Of a stretch of DNA of 64,000 nucleotides, positions 13,701 through 24,480 are shown one piece after another (positions within the stretch are counted from its first letter, which is position 1; every line of letters begins with the position of its first letter). Source of the DNA: Patiria pectinifera (taxonomy: Eukaryota; Echinodermata; Asteroidea; Valvatida; Asterinidae). The stretch is from NCBI GenBank assembly GCA_029964075.1, contig CM057135.1:24950863-25014862 (forward strand). Reading direction: 5' to 3'. Under the pieces are notes generated by a model, which saw nothing but the letters and a program-made list of their open reading frames with translations, had not been told where the DNA came from and made no database searches. Both the position numbers and the translations under genes were made by a program.

Positions 13701-16700
13701 TCCTTAGACTTGGTTGCCTGTCCACCTATAGGAGAAGGTTAACTCTGATCACAAACCCGGGTCGGTAGAACTCGTAAGCCTTGGTTGGCACTCAATACTT
13801 CCAGGATCCGGACCAACTGATGGACGGCGGGGAGCAGCTGCTAAAATCTTGAAGTACAAACCTCCTCTCAGGCTTGCGACCTTCAACATCCGGACGCTCA
13901 GCTCATCCCTGGATGTAGGTGGTGGACGAAGGGGGATGTTGCACTGAAAACTGAAGAGCTCGCTTGAAACGTGAAGAAGTGGGGGTCGAGGTATGTGGCT
14001 TGCATGCAGCAGCACAGTATCGTCCCCAAGGAAGGGAGAAAGCAGGAGATCAACACCATTAAGACCGAGCTGGGACTGGCACTTTACACTGCATCTGCAT
14101 GGCGCAACTCGAGCAATGCAGCAACAGGAGGAGTGGGTTTTGTACTTGGAACGACGGCGCAGAAGCTCCTGACAGCTGTAGAGCGAGTGTGTCAGAGAGG
14201 ATCATCAAGGCACCGTTCCAGCACTGACTGTCATCGTGGCGTACGCGCCAACAGAGGTTGACAACGTTACGAACAGGGTCAACTTCTACTGCAAATTGAG
14301 GCAGGCACTCGAGTCAGTCGCTCATCACGACTTCCTGGCTGTTCTTGGCGACTTCAATGCCATGCTAGGCCCTGAAGATAAGGGTTCACAACCAGCCCAG
14401 AGACCAATGATAACGGTAGCCGACTTCTCTAAGTCATGAAGGAGCACCGGTTTCTAGCAGCAAACACTGTGTTCCAGGCAAGATGTGGACATGGAGGCCA
14501 CCGCAATATACGACCCACCCGCTGGACTACGTACTTGGGTGTAGGAAGTGGAGGACGAGTGTTGACAACTCTGAAGCCTACAGTTCCTTTGAGTCTCAGA
14601 TCACAGTGTGGTGACAGCAACGGTGCGACTCAGCTTGAGAGCACCAAGGAAGCCAGTAGATGGGAATCCCAAGCACGAGTGATGCTAGCCGTAAACAAGG
14701 AGCTACAGGCTCGCCACGGTACGCTGTTGAAGTCGAGAATTGGTACTGGGCACCCCAAAGTGACGAGGACAAGCTCTCGGAGCTCTACAAGCACTGTGTC
14801 TGCAAATTACAAGGCTGTGGAAGCTTGTCGAACGCAAGTAGAGAGGAAGAGAAATAAGGAGAGAAGCAAGGACTCAAGAGTTGACGCGGCAAGGCAGAGG
14901 ATGCCTGAGGCATATTGCGCCTTCAACAGAGATCGAGATTCGGAGCTGAAGCGAGAGGAGTACAAGTTGAAAAGCAGGAGCTATATAGTGTCTGCGCTAC
15001 TATCGAATCGGAGGAACTGGAGCAGAAGATAGCAGAGGTCGAGAATGATCATGCGGCCCAGCGGCACTAAATGGAAGCTGATCAACGACATATCTGGCCG
15101 GCGTAGCTCCCAAACTGCAAAACTGGCACGCACACTTTAAGAAGCTGCTAGGGAATCCGCCCGAAGTAGTAGATAAGGACACACCAGTAGTCCAGGTACT
15201 TAGCAACCTGCCCATATCTGACGGTCCCCTCACCTTGGAGGAATACCAGAAGGCCGAGTCGTACATCAAGACTGGGAAAAGCAGTAGTGGGGACGGGGTA
15301 ACACCCGAGCTACTCAAGTATGTCCCACTAGACAGCACAGTACTTACTCCCATAAACAAAGCCTACGAGTCAGGGGAACTACCTGAGGAGTGGGTTACTC
15401 TAAACATTGTGCCGTTACCCAAGAGGGCGACCTCTCGAAGCCTGAAAAGTACCGGGGGATAAGGCTGTCCTCACTTGTCGTGAAGACATACAACCGTGTG
15501 ATCTTGCATCGCATACGCCCTGTGCCAGATCCACTCCTTCGCAGAACGGCATCCGCCCGAAGCGATCCACTTTTGGGGAGATCCTTGACCTGCGGCGAAT
15601 ACTGGAAGGAGTCAAGCAGAAGAACTTGCCGTGTGTCCTTACCTTCATTCATTTTCAAAAAGCCTTTCGACACTGTGCATCGAGACAAGCTCTTCGAGAT
15701 CCTTCGCGCGCACGGTGCCCCAGAGAATCTTTGCAGGCTACAGCAAGACGTTCGACGGACCTCTTCGAGATCCAGGCCGGAGTCCTGCATGGGGACACAC
15801 TGGTGCCCATCTTTTTCGTGCTCGTTTTAGACTATGCGCTGAGACGGGCAGTCGAGGGAAAGAAGGAGGAGCTGGGCTTTCCGCTCGCCAGGCGTAGGAG
15901 TCGGAGAGTGCCAGCAGTGGTGATCACTGACCTGTGCTTTGCTGATGACATCAGTCTCTTCTCCGAAAAGGCGGACCAAGCACAAGCATCGATTGCAGCT
16001 GTGGAGCTTCAGTGCTGCCGAATAGGGCTACAGCTCAACTCGAAGTATGGACCAAGGTGATGACATATGCATGTCACTCAGAGGACAGTGTCATCCAGTC
16101 CCGAGATGGCGCTGCCCTAGAAGTAGTAGAGGAGTTCTATTACCTCGGCGCCCTCATAGGATCGACTGAAAGCGAGATGAGACCGAGGAGAGCTTTAGCG
16201 TGGAAGGCCATTCATAGTGTGAATCGAGTATGGAGAGCTAGTCTCACCGACGACATCAAAAGACGTCTGTTCGTGGCTACAGTTGCGTCTGTACTTCTGT
16301 GTGGAGCTGAGACGTGGACGATGACAGTCAAGCACGAATGCTTCACGCAAAAACTACGGATGGCACTCAACGGCAGTAGGAAGACCGTGCGCCCAACATT
16401 CAGCTCTACGACACCCTGCCCAGAGGTCGGGGAGCGAAGGGTAAGGCTGGCAGGCCACTTTGTGCGTCACCCACAGCTAGCTGCGAGCCCGCTAGTACTG
16501 TGGGAACCTGTCGATGGAGCTAAGAGCAGGGGAAGCTTAGGAGGAACTTTCTTTCGCAATTCGTCGACCAGTTGAAGAGGGACGCAGCACAACATCACAG
16601 TTGAGCTGAGGACGCTGATGCTTGACTGTGATGCGTGGAATGCGACCATCAGAGTCTCCCGAGAAGGCGTTGAAGACGACCTCTCGCGTGATGTTGATGA

Positions 16701-19700
16701 CGTGATTGTGCCATGTAATTTCTGAAGGGTTATAGTGTTTTGAGTTTTAAAAAATTAGTTTTTGACCCAAGTGAACCCGTGATGACCTTTGACCCCAGTT
16801 TGGTCATGTGACATATTGGGGCTGCGCTACTGATGCTTTTGGCAAAGTTTGGTTGAAATCGGTGAAAATATATAGGAGCAATACACAATGTCAGCGTTTG
16901 TAACTTACTAAGTTCATTATACAGGGTGTTTCAAAAAAAGAAAACCGAGCTTATTTTGTTGATTCCTCGGGTATGACCGATTATTTAGGAAAACGGTAAC
17001 AACCATCTGTTACATAACCATGTTTTCTTTTTTGACACTACGAACTCCATTTTACCGTCACGGATGATTGAGCACCAAGTGATGTAACTGACATGCTAAA
17101 AATAGCCTTGTACCACATGCACCATAAGACCAATTGACAGTTATCAGAGAGAGAGACGTTATCAGGAAAGCGTTCACGGCAATGAGAACCAGGGCAAAGA
17201 TTTTCGTTGAAAGGAATGGGAGCATGTTGAAGGACAGTGGGGTTTACGGGGACAGTGATAAACCTTGATATGTTTTAGCAATTGAATAAATGACTTTGAT
17301 AATGTACGTCCTGGATTTTGTTATTTACAACATGTTGCAAACTGCCAATTGGTATTATGGTGCATGTGGAACAAGGCCATTTTTGGCATGTCAGTTACAT
17401 CACTTGGTGCTCAGTCATCCGTGACGGTGAAATGGAGTTCGTAGTGTCAAAAAAGAAGACATGGTTATGTAACAGATGGTTGTTACCATTTTCCTGAATA
17501 ATTAGTCATACCCGAGGAATCAACAAAATGAGCTCGGTTTCCTTTTTTTTGGAAACAGCCTGTATAACTAACTATAGCTTACTATAACTATATTTTGTTT
17601 TATTTGATGAGCCCGAGGCTAAACGGATCGATGGTTAAACGGATAAAATGAATGAGAGAATTAACTTCAAAGAAAACAGTAGTCCGGTTGCTTAGAAGGA
17701 GTGCGTTCGATAACTTCCCCCGGCTTCCTCGCGCCTGGCTCCTCGCGTAATGACAGACGTGCGCAGTGGAGCTAAATAAACGAACGGCTTCGGGTAAAGT
17801 TTTGAAGAAGAGCTGCAAACATGGGCGTAGCCAGGATTTTTTTTCTAGAGGGGGGCAAAACATATTTACCAACAAATTCTTGTTTTTCTCAACATATTCT
17901 CGATTTATCACTTTTAGAGGGGGGCCGGGAAATTTTGCCTGGCCCCAACCCATTAAATTTACACAAATATGACTTCTCGCCTCTTTTCTTTTCTTTTTTC
18001 CTTTTTTTTCTTATTTTATTTTTGCTTTTCAAGTGGGTTCCCCCTCCCCCTGCCCCCCCCCCTTCGCGACTCCCATGGCTGGAAAGTTGAATTTTGACAT
18101 GACACGGGTTGTATCCGAATCAGTTAACTGTCTAGAGCACGTCCACGCCCAGTAAAAATACGCGGGGACGCGCTGACAATAATGCGTAGCTGTAGCTCCG
18201 TGCATAGAGCTACATAGGGTTTGTAGCTCTGAGGCGCCCGCCGGACGTTGCATGGCCTTATGGAATACTTACCCAAGTAACCGGCTCGGCGAGTCGGTTA
18301 CTTGGGCCAGGCTGGAGTAAGCGCGAGAAGTCACGTGAGAGGTCAATCGAACGCTGTCGCGCTTGCACGAGTAAGCGCGGGGGAAGTAATCGAACGCACT
18401 GATTATGGGTGTCGAGTATGAAGGTCTAGCTTGGTAACGTGTCAAGACTATAATACTATTTGACGTCTGATCTTTTTCAGTCACCTGAATAATATATCAG
18501 GCACGTTGACTAAGCTTGGTAGGGTCGCCTCTGATGGGTTACCAGCTTTGCAAGAAGTGTAAGTCATTGAGTTGCTCTTCAATTAAATATTGATTGCCAT
18601 AGTTTTTCAGATAGTGTTACCTGGGAAGGTGATTTTTTTGGTCCCCAATTCTTACCATTTCATGAGAGCATCAAATGTTACCTGCAGTCATGTCAAGAAA
18701 ATGTCTTTATGCACTGAATAATAATGTTCAATAAACGTTCCTTTAATTTTTAGAGTCGTTGATGACTACCGTCTTTGTTGTGCCCTTTCCAAGTTGCATC
18801 ACTTTTCTATCGAGCAAGATTGTTCAACTACGGAGCTTAAACCAGATTTGAATCTATGCGACAGCCTTATGCCAAATAACATACTACGAGCGGTGTTGTG
18901 GGTATTGGGAATGAGCGCCCTCATTGGTAATTTGTCTGTCCTGATTTGGAGGCGAAAGCAAAAAGGGGGCGGAGTGCGTAAAAAGATGCACTCGCTTATG
19001 GTTGGAAATCTGGCCATGGCAGACTTCATGATGGGTGTGTACATGTTAATCATAGCTGGTGCAGATCTTTCATTTGGCGATGACTACTTTCTCGTGGCCC
19101 CTGAGTGGCGCTCAAGCATAATGTGTAAACTTGCTGGAGTCTTGTCCGTATTGTCCAGCGAGGCTTCGGTGTTTTTCGTGACACTCATCAGCGTGGACTG
19201 CTTCCTGTGCATTGTGTTTCCGTTGAAAAACTTCTCTCTTGGGAGAAACTCAACAACAATCATCATTGTTGTCTTATGGTTTCTGGCACTTTGTCTGGGT
19301 ATCGTGCCGACACTTGCATTTGGGTCTGACTCCGATATATATGGACTTTCGGATGTTTGCATTGGCCTTCCTCTTACCACTAAGGCATCTGGTGTGACCA
19401 CTAATGCATCTCATGTGACCACTGAGGCATCTCATGTGACCACTTCATATCATGGTAACAAAAGTGGTCAACGGAACCGGAACTGGACAATTCCCCGCCC
19501 CAAAGGGGAGAAGCCATCTTGGATCCTGTCAATCGTTCTTTTTCTTGGTGTCAATCTGGTTTCCTTTCTTCTTGTCCTGTGTTGCTACGTCGCCATCTTC
19601 ATCAGTGTCAAGCGGAGGGCCAGTACTGTCCGAACGAAGGCCCGAAGGGAGCGTGAAGTCAAAATGGCGGCCAAGATGGCGTTGATCGTGATGACGGATT

Positions 19701-19888
19701 TCTGCTGTTGGATGCCTATAATCATCATGGGGATTCTGTCTCAGACAGGAACAGTCACTCTATCCACCGAGGTGTATGCATGGGTTGTGGTTCTGGTTCT
19801 TCCAATCAACTCGTCCCTCAATCCTTTCCTATACACTTTCTTAGCAGTTTGTTGCGCGACTAAACCAAAAGTAAAACATCGAAAGTGA
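7635..19888 (+). CDS. Leucine-rich-repeat GPCR, relaxin-receptor (RXFP/LGR type C)-like, 7 exons
   Basis: Predicted cell-surface receptor of the LGR class: an LRR ectodomain joined to a rhodopsin-type seven-helix domain. Coding exons are 7635-7752, 8993-9095, 9628-9699, 10536-10607, 12157-12228, 18481-18558 and 18754-19888; they sum to 1650 nt (549 residues plus stop) with intron phases 1,2,2,2,2,2. Residues 1 to about 24 form a signal peptide (start MAWGCSSLTLLATIAL), 40-74 a Cys-rich LRR cap, 75-171 four LRRs (three from 72-nt exons, as is usual in LGR genes), then a hinge with CC followed by an LxNxxLR-type entry to TM1. Visible GPCR marks: GN in TM1, NLAMAD in TM2, TM3 Cys, FCCWMP in TM6, NPFLY in TM7. 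The DRY motif is DCF. The C-tail is short, about 15 residues. No LDLa module is seen, and the ectodomain is short compared with vertebrate RXFPs, so exons may be missing from this model. Ligand unknown. The 7TM call is firm; the subclass is less so. Confidence 0.85.
8143..8585. mobile_element. MITE in LGR intron 1
   Basis: Ends ACTCTCAAAACATTGG and CCAATGTTTTGAGAGT are perfect inverted repeats, flanked by CTAC on both sides. The inside is rich in TTGGTTAA/TTAACCAA words. Confidence 0.72.
8993..9095 (+). CDS. LGR exon 2: Cys-rich LRR N-cap
   Basis: The acceptor is GAACAG and the donor GTAAGA; the exon enters in phase 1 and leaves in phase 2. It encodes a four-cysteine stretch around LECGRRHECIKC, ending TTTCL, which suits an LRRNT cap. 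The alternative acceptor 2 bp downstream would hit a stop at once. Confidence 0.65.
9628..9699 (+). CDS. LGR exon 3: LRR
   Basis: Exactly 72 nt between a CTACAG acceptor and a GTGAGT donor, phase 2 on both sides. It encodes one 24-residue LRR with the pattern NISHLEPGVFERFSCLKKL. Confidence 0.85.
9766..9824. repeat. Short hairpin fragment with AGACTGGTTCC ends
   Basis: TAGACTGGTTCC at 9768 and GGAACCAGTCTA at 9812 are inverted; the ends resemble those of the palindrome-bearing family at 26, 33, 35 and 37 kb. Confidence 0.45.
10073..10397. mobile_element. MITE, CACTGTAAAAAA ends, TA target site
   Basis: Flanked by TA on both sides. Inner words such as CCGTAATTTTACGG recur in both orientations. 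In LGR intron 3. Confidence 0.68.
10536..10607 (+). CDS. LGR exon 4: LRR
   Basis: Exactly 72 nt between TTTCGACAG and GTAAGT, phase 2 on both sides. It encodes an LRR with the pattern LTSISAGTFSGLSNLRKL. Confidence 0.88.
10660..11229. mobile_element. Truncated copy of the 59.1-kb mariner-like MITE
   Basis: Shares CTCAATCCGTTCAAAGAATATCAC-type sequence, TGACTGTTTGGAACAACAAAG and the right end GGTTCCGCTTATTTTTACTCACCC with 59104-59783. The left terminus is missing. In LGR intron 4. Confidence 0.65.
11230..12156. other. LGR intron 4 remainder
   Basis: No exon found. Poly-C at 11711-11726. Confidence 0.4.
12157..12228 (+). CDS. LGR exon 5: LRR
   Basis: 72 nt between CCCAAAG and GTAAGT, phase 2 on both sides. 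It encodes an LRR with the pattern LVSIQAGFLDGLSSLKTL. The flanking intron sequence resembles that of exon 4 (a shared TTTACTATATTCTCCATTTG-like run upstream and GTAAGTTTGATAT downstream), so exons 4 and 5 are probably a fairly recent tandem duplication. Confidence 0.88.
12735..13450 (+). pseudogene. LINE 3' fragment (reverse transcriptase C-terminus)
   Basis: A frame from about 12750 reads SVEYASPVWDRYSHAKKLD, then SCRLIKGCLRPTNTNSLYTL, then a 125-residue open stretch to a CxCGVEPQTMEHL zinc-knuckle-like end, with a stop inside and CPLL beyond. This pattern is standard for the C-terminus of non-LTR retrotransposon polymerases. The upstream RT core is absent, so it is 5'-truncated. Confidence 0.65.
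13680..16735 (+). pseudogene. Decayed non-LTR retrotransposon (endonuclease plus reverse transcriptase)
   Basis: Several shifted frames together show an APE-type endonuclease (TFNIRTLS near 13880, IVPKEGRKQE near 14020, VAYAPTEV near 14237, LGDFNAMLG near 14345) and a reverse transcriptase (ELPEEWVTLNIVPLPK near 15378, KYRGIRLSSLVVKTYNR near 15450, GVLHGDTL near 15779, LDYALRRAVEG near 15828, FADDISLFS near 15941, YYLGALIG near 16140, LLCGAETWT near 16300). FADD is the catalytic box. Multiple frameshifts and stops make it inactive. RTE-like clades show this order, but I cannot fix the clade. It lies in LGR intron 5, same strand as the host gene. Confidence 0.78.
16922..17562. mobile_element. 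Foldback MITE, TA target site (mariner-like ends)
   Basis: Ends CAGGGTGTTTCAAAAAAAG and the complementary GGAAACAGCCTG, flanked by TA. The arms are at least 220 bp long and share CATCACTTGGTGCTCA, TCCGTGACGGT and CATAACCATG words. Confidence 0.78.
17822..18082. mobile_element. G-rich-ended MITE fragment
   Basis: Begins GGGCGTAGCCAGGATTTTTTT with G7 and ends in CCCCCCCCC ... CATGGCTGG. The end pattern matches the element at 52441 and pieces at 19.9 and 22.3 kb. Confidence 0.45.
18272..18309. repeat. Perfect-stem hairpin in LGR intron 5
   Basis: CCCAAGTAACCG and CGGTTACTTGGG are exact complements separated by about 11 bases; 170 bp upstream of exon 6. Confidence 0.6.
18481..18558 (+). CDS. 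LGR exon 6: last LRR
   Basis: 78 nt (26 codons) between TCTTTTTCAG and GTAAGT, phase 2 on both sides. It encodes LHLNNISG... ...VASDGLPALQEV, an LRR with two extra residues. Confidence 0.85.
18754..19888 (+). CDS. LGR exon 7: hinge and complete 7TM domain
   Basis: The acceptor is TTTTTAG. One exon holds the hinge (VVVDDYRLCC) and all seven helices. TM1 is near residues 213-236, TM3 ends in DCF (codons 19196-19204), and NPFLY is in TM7. After the extracellular-loop-2 cysteine (VCIGLP) there is a Thr-rich insert of three 7-residue repeats (19379-19441). The stop TGA is at 19886-19888. Confidence 0.93.
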
Positions 19889-19893
19889 ATAAA
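19888..19893 (+). terminator. Possible polyadenylation signals for the LGR gene
   Basis: An AATAAA overlaps the stop codon, giving almost no 3' UTR if used. A second AATAAA lies at 20556-20561 and may be the more realistic signal. Confidence 0.3.
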
Positions 19894-19899
19894 ATCATA

Positions 19900-21295
19900 G
19901 CAAAGTTCAATAACGCAGGGCTGGATCTGCGGGTTGGAGGGGGCAAAACAAATCTCATGGACACAAACATAGCACATGCCTGCTACGCCCCCCCCCCCTC
20001 CCTGGCAGCTAACCCCTCCCCCTTGAGCCAAAGCTCGAAGCCTTGGTAAAATAGGCCAGGCACATCTTTTACTCCACAGACTAAATTTATTTCATAAGTG
20101 TTCATGAAATTGGGGAGTCGCGTTTCACGAAATTTTAAATGTGTGAAAGCAGCTATAGGGTGCTGGAACATGTACATTTCTTTCATCGACTAAAGATATG
20201 GCAAACTGCTCATTCTGATACTGTGAATGGTTATTAAACACGATGAGTATCAAAATGATTATTCCGATTGTTTTGGCCAAAACCTTACAACTGTCATCAT
20301 GACGGGTGTTTATCGGATGTTTTTGCAATCTTCGTATTATTTTATGCACGCGGGATCGTGTTTGTTCATTTAACGGTTCCCACTACGTCAATTTGTGATG
20401 AAAAAAAATCGCGTGGGGGGGGGGGGACGAGCAAAGGTGTCTTCGGGAAACATTCAATGAGGGCGCTCTGAAAAATAGGTGTAGGGCCTACCCATAAAAT
20501 CAACACCGCCGTTGTGTATCTCTCGATTATGTAAGTTCAGAACGTTTCAAATTTAAATAAACCATCACTATTTTCGAATGGCAGAGGTTTACTAAAAGAT
20601 TCATAAGATGATTTTTTTCACTGAAGCATGCATTTTGTGAATATCCTTTATACTCTTAATTAATATATGATAACAATGTTACCTATCACAATTACAAAAG
20701 GTCATGGTGTGCGCTAACACTTGAGGGCGTTGTGATATCACTTGAGGCAAACACTTTTAAGCACTATAAATCCAAAATGTAGCCCATAAAAAAATGTTGT
20801 GCACAAAGATAGCTCATTGACTTGCTGTCGGATACTAAATCAATGAAGACATTGATACGAAGAACAGAGGATTGACACAACAGTTAATCGAAGCATCAGA
20901 CAAATTGAAATGCTTATTCAAGGGTAATACTATATATACACATTTTACTATGTCTTGTTTGTATTAATATTCGCATGTGGCAAAAAAGAAAAGAATTATT
21001 ATTCGCATATGCCGACAAATAAACCGTCATAATTTTACATTTTTGTGAGAATATTTTTCATCCTAAACTTGGTATTCAGATTGACATTGCGAGAAGCCTG
21101 TGATTATTGGATTTGAAATAAGGACAGGACCGGATGTTTATGTTGTGTTAAATGTAACTTCATGTCGATTAGTTAATGTATAAAAGTTGTCCTATTGTGT
21201 AAGCCTTTTGCTGTATAAAATGCTATGGTTATTACTGAAGTTGATACTATAATTTCGTAATGTACCGTGGCTTAAAAGTACTGAAATCAGATATT
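19900..21295. other. No gene; short repeat debris
   Basis: GGCTGGATCTGCGGG... with C- and G-rich runs at 19915-20020 and 20410 resemble the G-rich-ended MITE. No exon seen otherwise. Confidence 0.4.
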
Positions 21296-21299
21296 ATTA

Positions 21300-21870
21300 T
21301 AGGGCCATGAAGTCAATTTTTCTTAGGAACATATTTTGTGCAACTTTCTACTCATCTTAATATGTATGGAAAATATTTGCTATCTCTTTTTGTGTTATTT
21401 TATTGAAAAGTGCACTTCTTTAAATATTTAAACAAATTCCATATTTTTCCGGACATCTGAGGGCGCCGTTGCTGTGATGTCATAGACACTGTTCAGTTTA
21501 GGGGTTTTCTGTTCAAATTGTGAACCCGGAAATTTGCTGAAAATATTTGTGAGAAAAGTTTGATCATTGGCCTACTGCCATGTATTGACACAACAAGAAT
21601 CGCCAAAGAAAGGAACAATTACGACAGCTAAATATCAAAAATTCTTGCAAACTTTTGGTGCTGAAATAGCTGTAACATTGAGGTTTCTGCCTGAAATGAC
21701 ATCACACATTTGCTCATGAATATGGACATTTGCATTTGCATAAAAACCCAAAAGGCACCAAAATGCTCTTGTAAAATTGCAAAACAAAAATTCAAATTAG
21801 AGTGAAATAGGACACACGGGTGCATTCCAAGGATTACATTAAAAAAATACATTGTATGAGCCCTTTAACT
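21300..21870 (+). repeat. Dispersed element, + copy
   Basis: About 570 bp, matched in reverse orientation at 38515-39110: GGGCCATGAAGTC, GGGCGCCGTTGCTGTGATGTCAT, CTGAAATGACATCA, TTTGCTCATGAATATGGA, and a GAGCCCTTTAA end. Non-autonomous. Confidence 0.6.
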
Positions 21871-22314
21871 GCACAGTATTCTATACATTTATTGAATGAG
21901 AAATTGTGATGAGTGTTAAAATCAATTCATTTTGAGCAGTTACTTGAAAAGGAAAGCACTGCAGGTGATTGGTTAAAGAAAAGTTAAAACTTGGTAGAAA
22001 ATTTAATTCTGTTTCGGAATGTGCCAGCTTAAGCAACACCAAAAAAAAATAAAAAAAAATAAAAAAGTGGCTTCTTATTAAAGGAACACGTTTCTTTGCT
22101 AGGTTTGGTGGATGTCAAAAAATGTGGCTCTCAAAATAAAAGCTGTATATAAAATGTAAAAAATTAATTGTGTAGGAATCATGAATTACCTTCGCATGTC
22201 TATCATTCTCATCTCAGCTCGTTTGGATTAAGGAAGTGAGGACTATATCTGTGCAACGCAAATACAATGGACGCTTTTACGCCTAATATCAAGGTCTGGT
22301 TTTTTTCTGAAATC

Positions 22315-22400
22315 CAGCGGCGTAGCTACGAAGGGGGTTGGGATGTTGGGCGCACGCCCCCCCCCCCATAAAAAGTTCGCCCCACCCCTCATATTTGAGA
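22315..22400. repeat. G/C-rich MITE remnant
   Basis: GGCGTAGCTACGAAGGGGG followed by poly-C; same class as 17822-18082. Confidence 0.35.
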
Positions 22401-22669
22401 GGAAATAGAAAAAATGATGGGCGAAAGGGCGGGGCATCTCAGTTATTTGTTCATTACTCATAAATTCCACTCTGCTTCAATAAATAATTTAATATTTGTC
22501 ATTAAACATTCCCTAATGTTTAAAGCCAGATTGAAAATGAATGACAGTGAAATAAGGCTGCATTGTGCCTGCATAAATAGTCTGGTACCATCCCATTCAA
22601 CAGTTAACAATTAATGAAATACATTCAGGGAACTCGACAAAAATGGCCAACTCGTGCAGAAGGCCCATA

Positions 22670-23005
22670 GAATCCTTTTATACAAAATCCAAGCGTGGAC
22701 ATTCCTTTACGTTCGTGTAGTTAAGAAAACCCGGTGAAAAAAACCCTCATTTTTCTCAAACTGTGAAAACTCTTTCAACCCAATTTTTTTCTATGATTCC
22801 CTTTGGTGTTACTCTGCATTCTGCCACTGATAAACCTAACCCCAAAATGCCTCTGGAAAACCTGTTTTCCAGAAATTGGGAAACACTGTGTGGACTTGCC
22901 CAAGTCCACACAACGTCGCCTCTACCTGGTTTATGTGGACCTCTTTTGTTCGGAAGTCCACACAGTGAATGTAATGCCTACCCACACACAAAAGGGGCAT
23001 GGATG
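22670..23005 (+). repeat. Dispersed repeat, copy 1
   Basis: Matches 33490-33795: ACATTCCTTT, CCCCAAAATGCCTCT, GGGAAAC, and an imperfect inverted pair of GTCCACA(C) flanking ATGTGGACCTCTTTTGTTC. Poly-G follows at 23097-23112. Confidence 0.55.
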
Positions 23006-23790
23006 TTGACCGTTGTCTCAGCTTGATGAATGGGAGATTTCCATTGTCTGTAGCGTTGAATTATATGTTGCTGCCGTGGCATCGAATTTTGTAGGGCGGG
23101 GGGGGGGGGGGGCCGGGGGGAGTCCCTCTGAAATAAATCTGGTACACAATAGAATAAACTGCAAAGAGTGCACGTTTTGCAAAAGTCGAATACTTTCGAG
23201 AGAGCATACTGATATTTTATTTAATAACTGACAGTGGTAAAACTGTAATATCAGTAACAATACACGGTATTGAAGCCGACTAATGCTACGGCTAATTGGC
23301 ATACTGGTGTAATATAAGTGCTTCAAAACAATGTGAAGCGTAAGTCGAACCAAATTACATCCCACGACACTATGCATTAACTGTGAAACTCAAAAAGAAA
23401 ACACAAACAAAAACAGCCCGCCCAAGAAAACGAGTCCCAATGTTAATATATAGGACACCAAGTGCGCCCTCAGTTTCTGTACGCCGAAAACTTTTGCAAC
23501 TGATTTGCATGTTTTCATTAAACACTTTGATTTGCATAATGCTATCTTTGTGCTTCCTGCGCGAGCGGGGCCAGTGTCACGTCTCACTTCTCCGGCGTGC
23601 TAGCTTCTCCGAGATGAAAATTTCGCTTCAACAGGCATGCGCAAAATTGCCATTAGTCTACATTTTCGCCAACTTCATTTGTGACCTTCACATTATATCA
23701 CTGTGTCATATTTTATTGTACTACGTGGGCTTAGGCCTACTAATAAATTGAAGTTCAATGATCATAGTCGTCATTATAGTTGTTGTTTTA

Positions 23791-24150
23791 ATTCGGGCGA
23801 TTCACAATGCAGTGCACCGCCAAGATTTCACCACAGAGAGTTCATTTTTCCCAGTGCATTGTGGGAGATAGTCGACAAATTCGCAGCGCAGGACATTTGA
23901 AATTGTTCGTTTTTCCCGTCAGTAGTTTCATAAGCGTATGGTTCGAGTATATGTTTGCCATTTTCTTTTCTTGTTATCAATATGGTGTTTTTGTAAGGTG
24001 GCAGACCGCTATGCCCAATTCTATAACAAATAAGCTGAAATTGTCTACCGACACTCCTCCAAATGGGCGAGTTTTGTCGACAGTGAACTTGAAAAGTTGA
24101 CTCGCCATGGCAAACGCTTGGTTGCGCACTGCATTGTGAATCGCCCGAAT
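23791..24150. mobile_element. MITE, ATTCGGGCGATTCACAATGC ends, TA target site
   Basis: 360 bp. The left end is the reverse complement of GCATTGTGAATCGCCCGAAT at the right end, with TA on both sides. Confidence 0.8.
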
Positions 24151-24480
24151 TAGAGGACCGTTCCTCCTTCCTTCCCCTTTAATTGACGTGGGTATGGTCC
24201 GCTACATTAATCTTTAAACGTATTTACATTTCTATGAGGAATTGATTACATTGTGCACAATCAGCGGTAAATTCTTGGGTATTAATCACTACTACATGAA
24301 ATACAAATGAGAAATCAGAAATGTAAACAAGCCGAGTATAAAAATTGTTCCATGATTTAAAAGGCGAAAGCTGGGCCAACCACCATGGGCTCCTTGCCCA
24401 TGATAATATCAAGCTTCTCTTATGGTACATGTATCTTCTCATCATTTTACTTAAAATCTGTATCAACGTCTGAAGAATTT

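Noticed and set aside
14436-16575. Many overlapping open frames of 100-200 codons
   Set aside because: They are frame-shifted pieces of one decayed LINE.
19084-19401. Minus-strand open frame of 105 codons
   Set aside because: It is antisense to the LGR 7TM exon.
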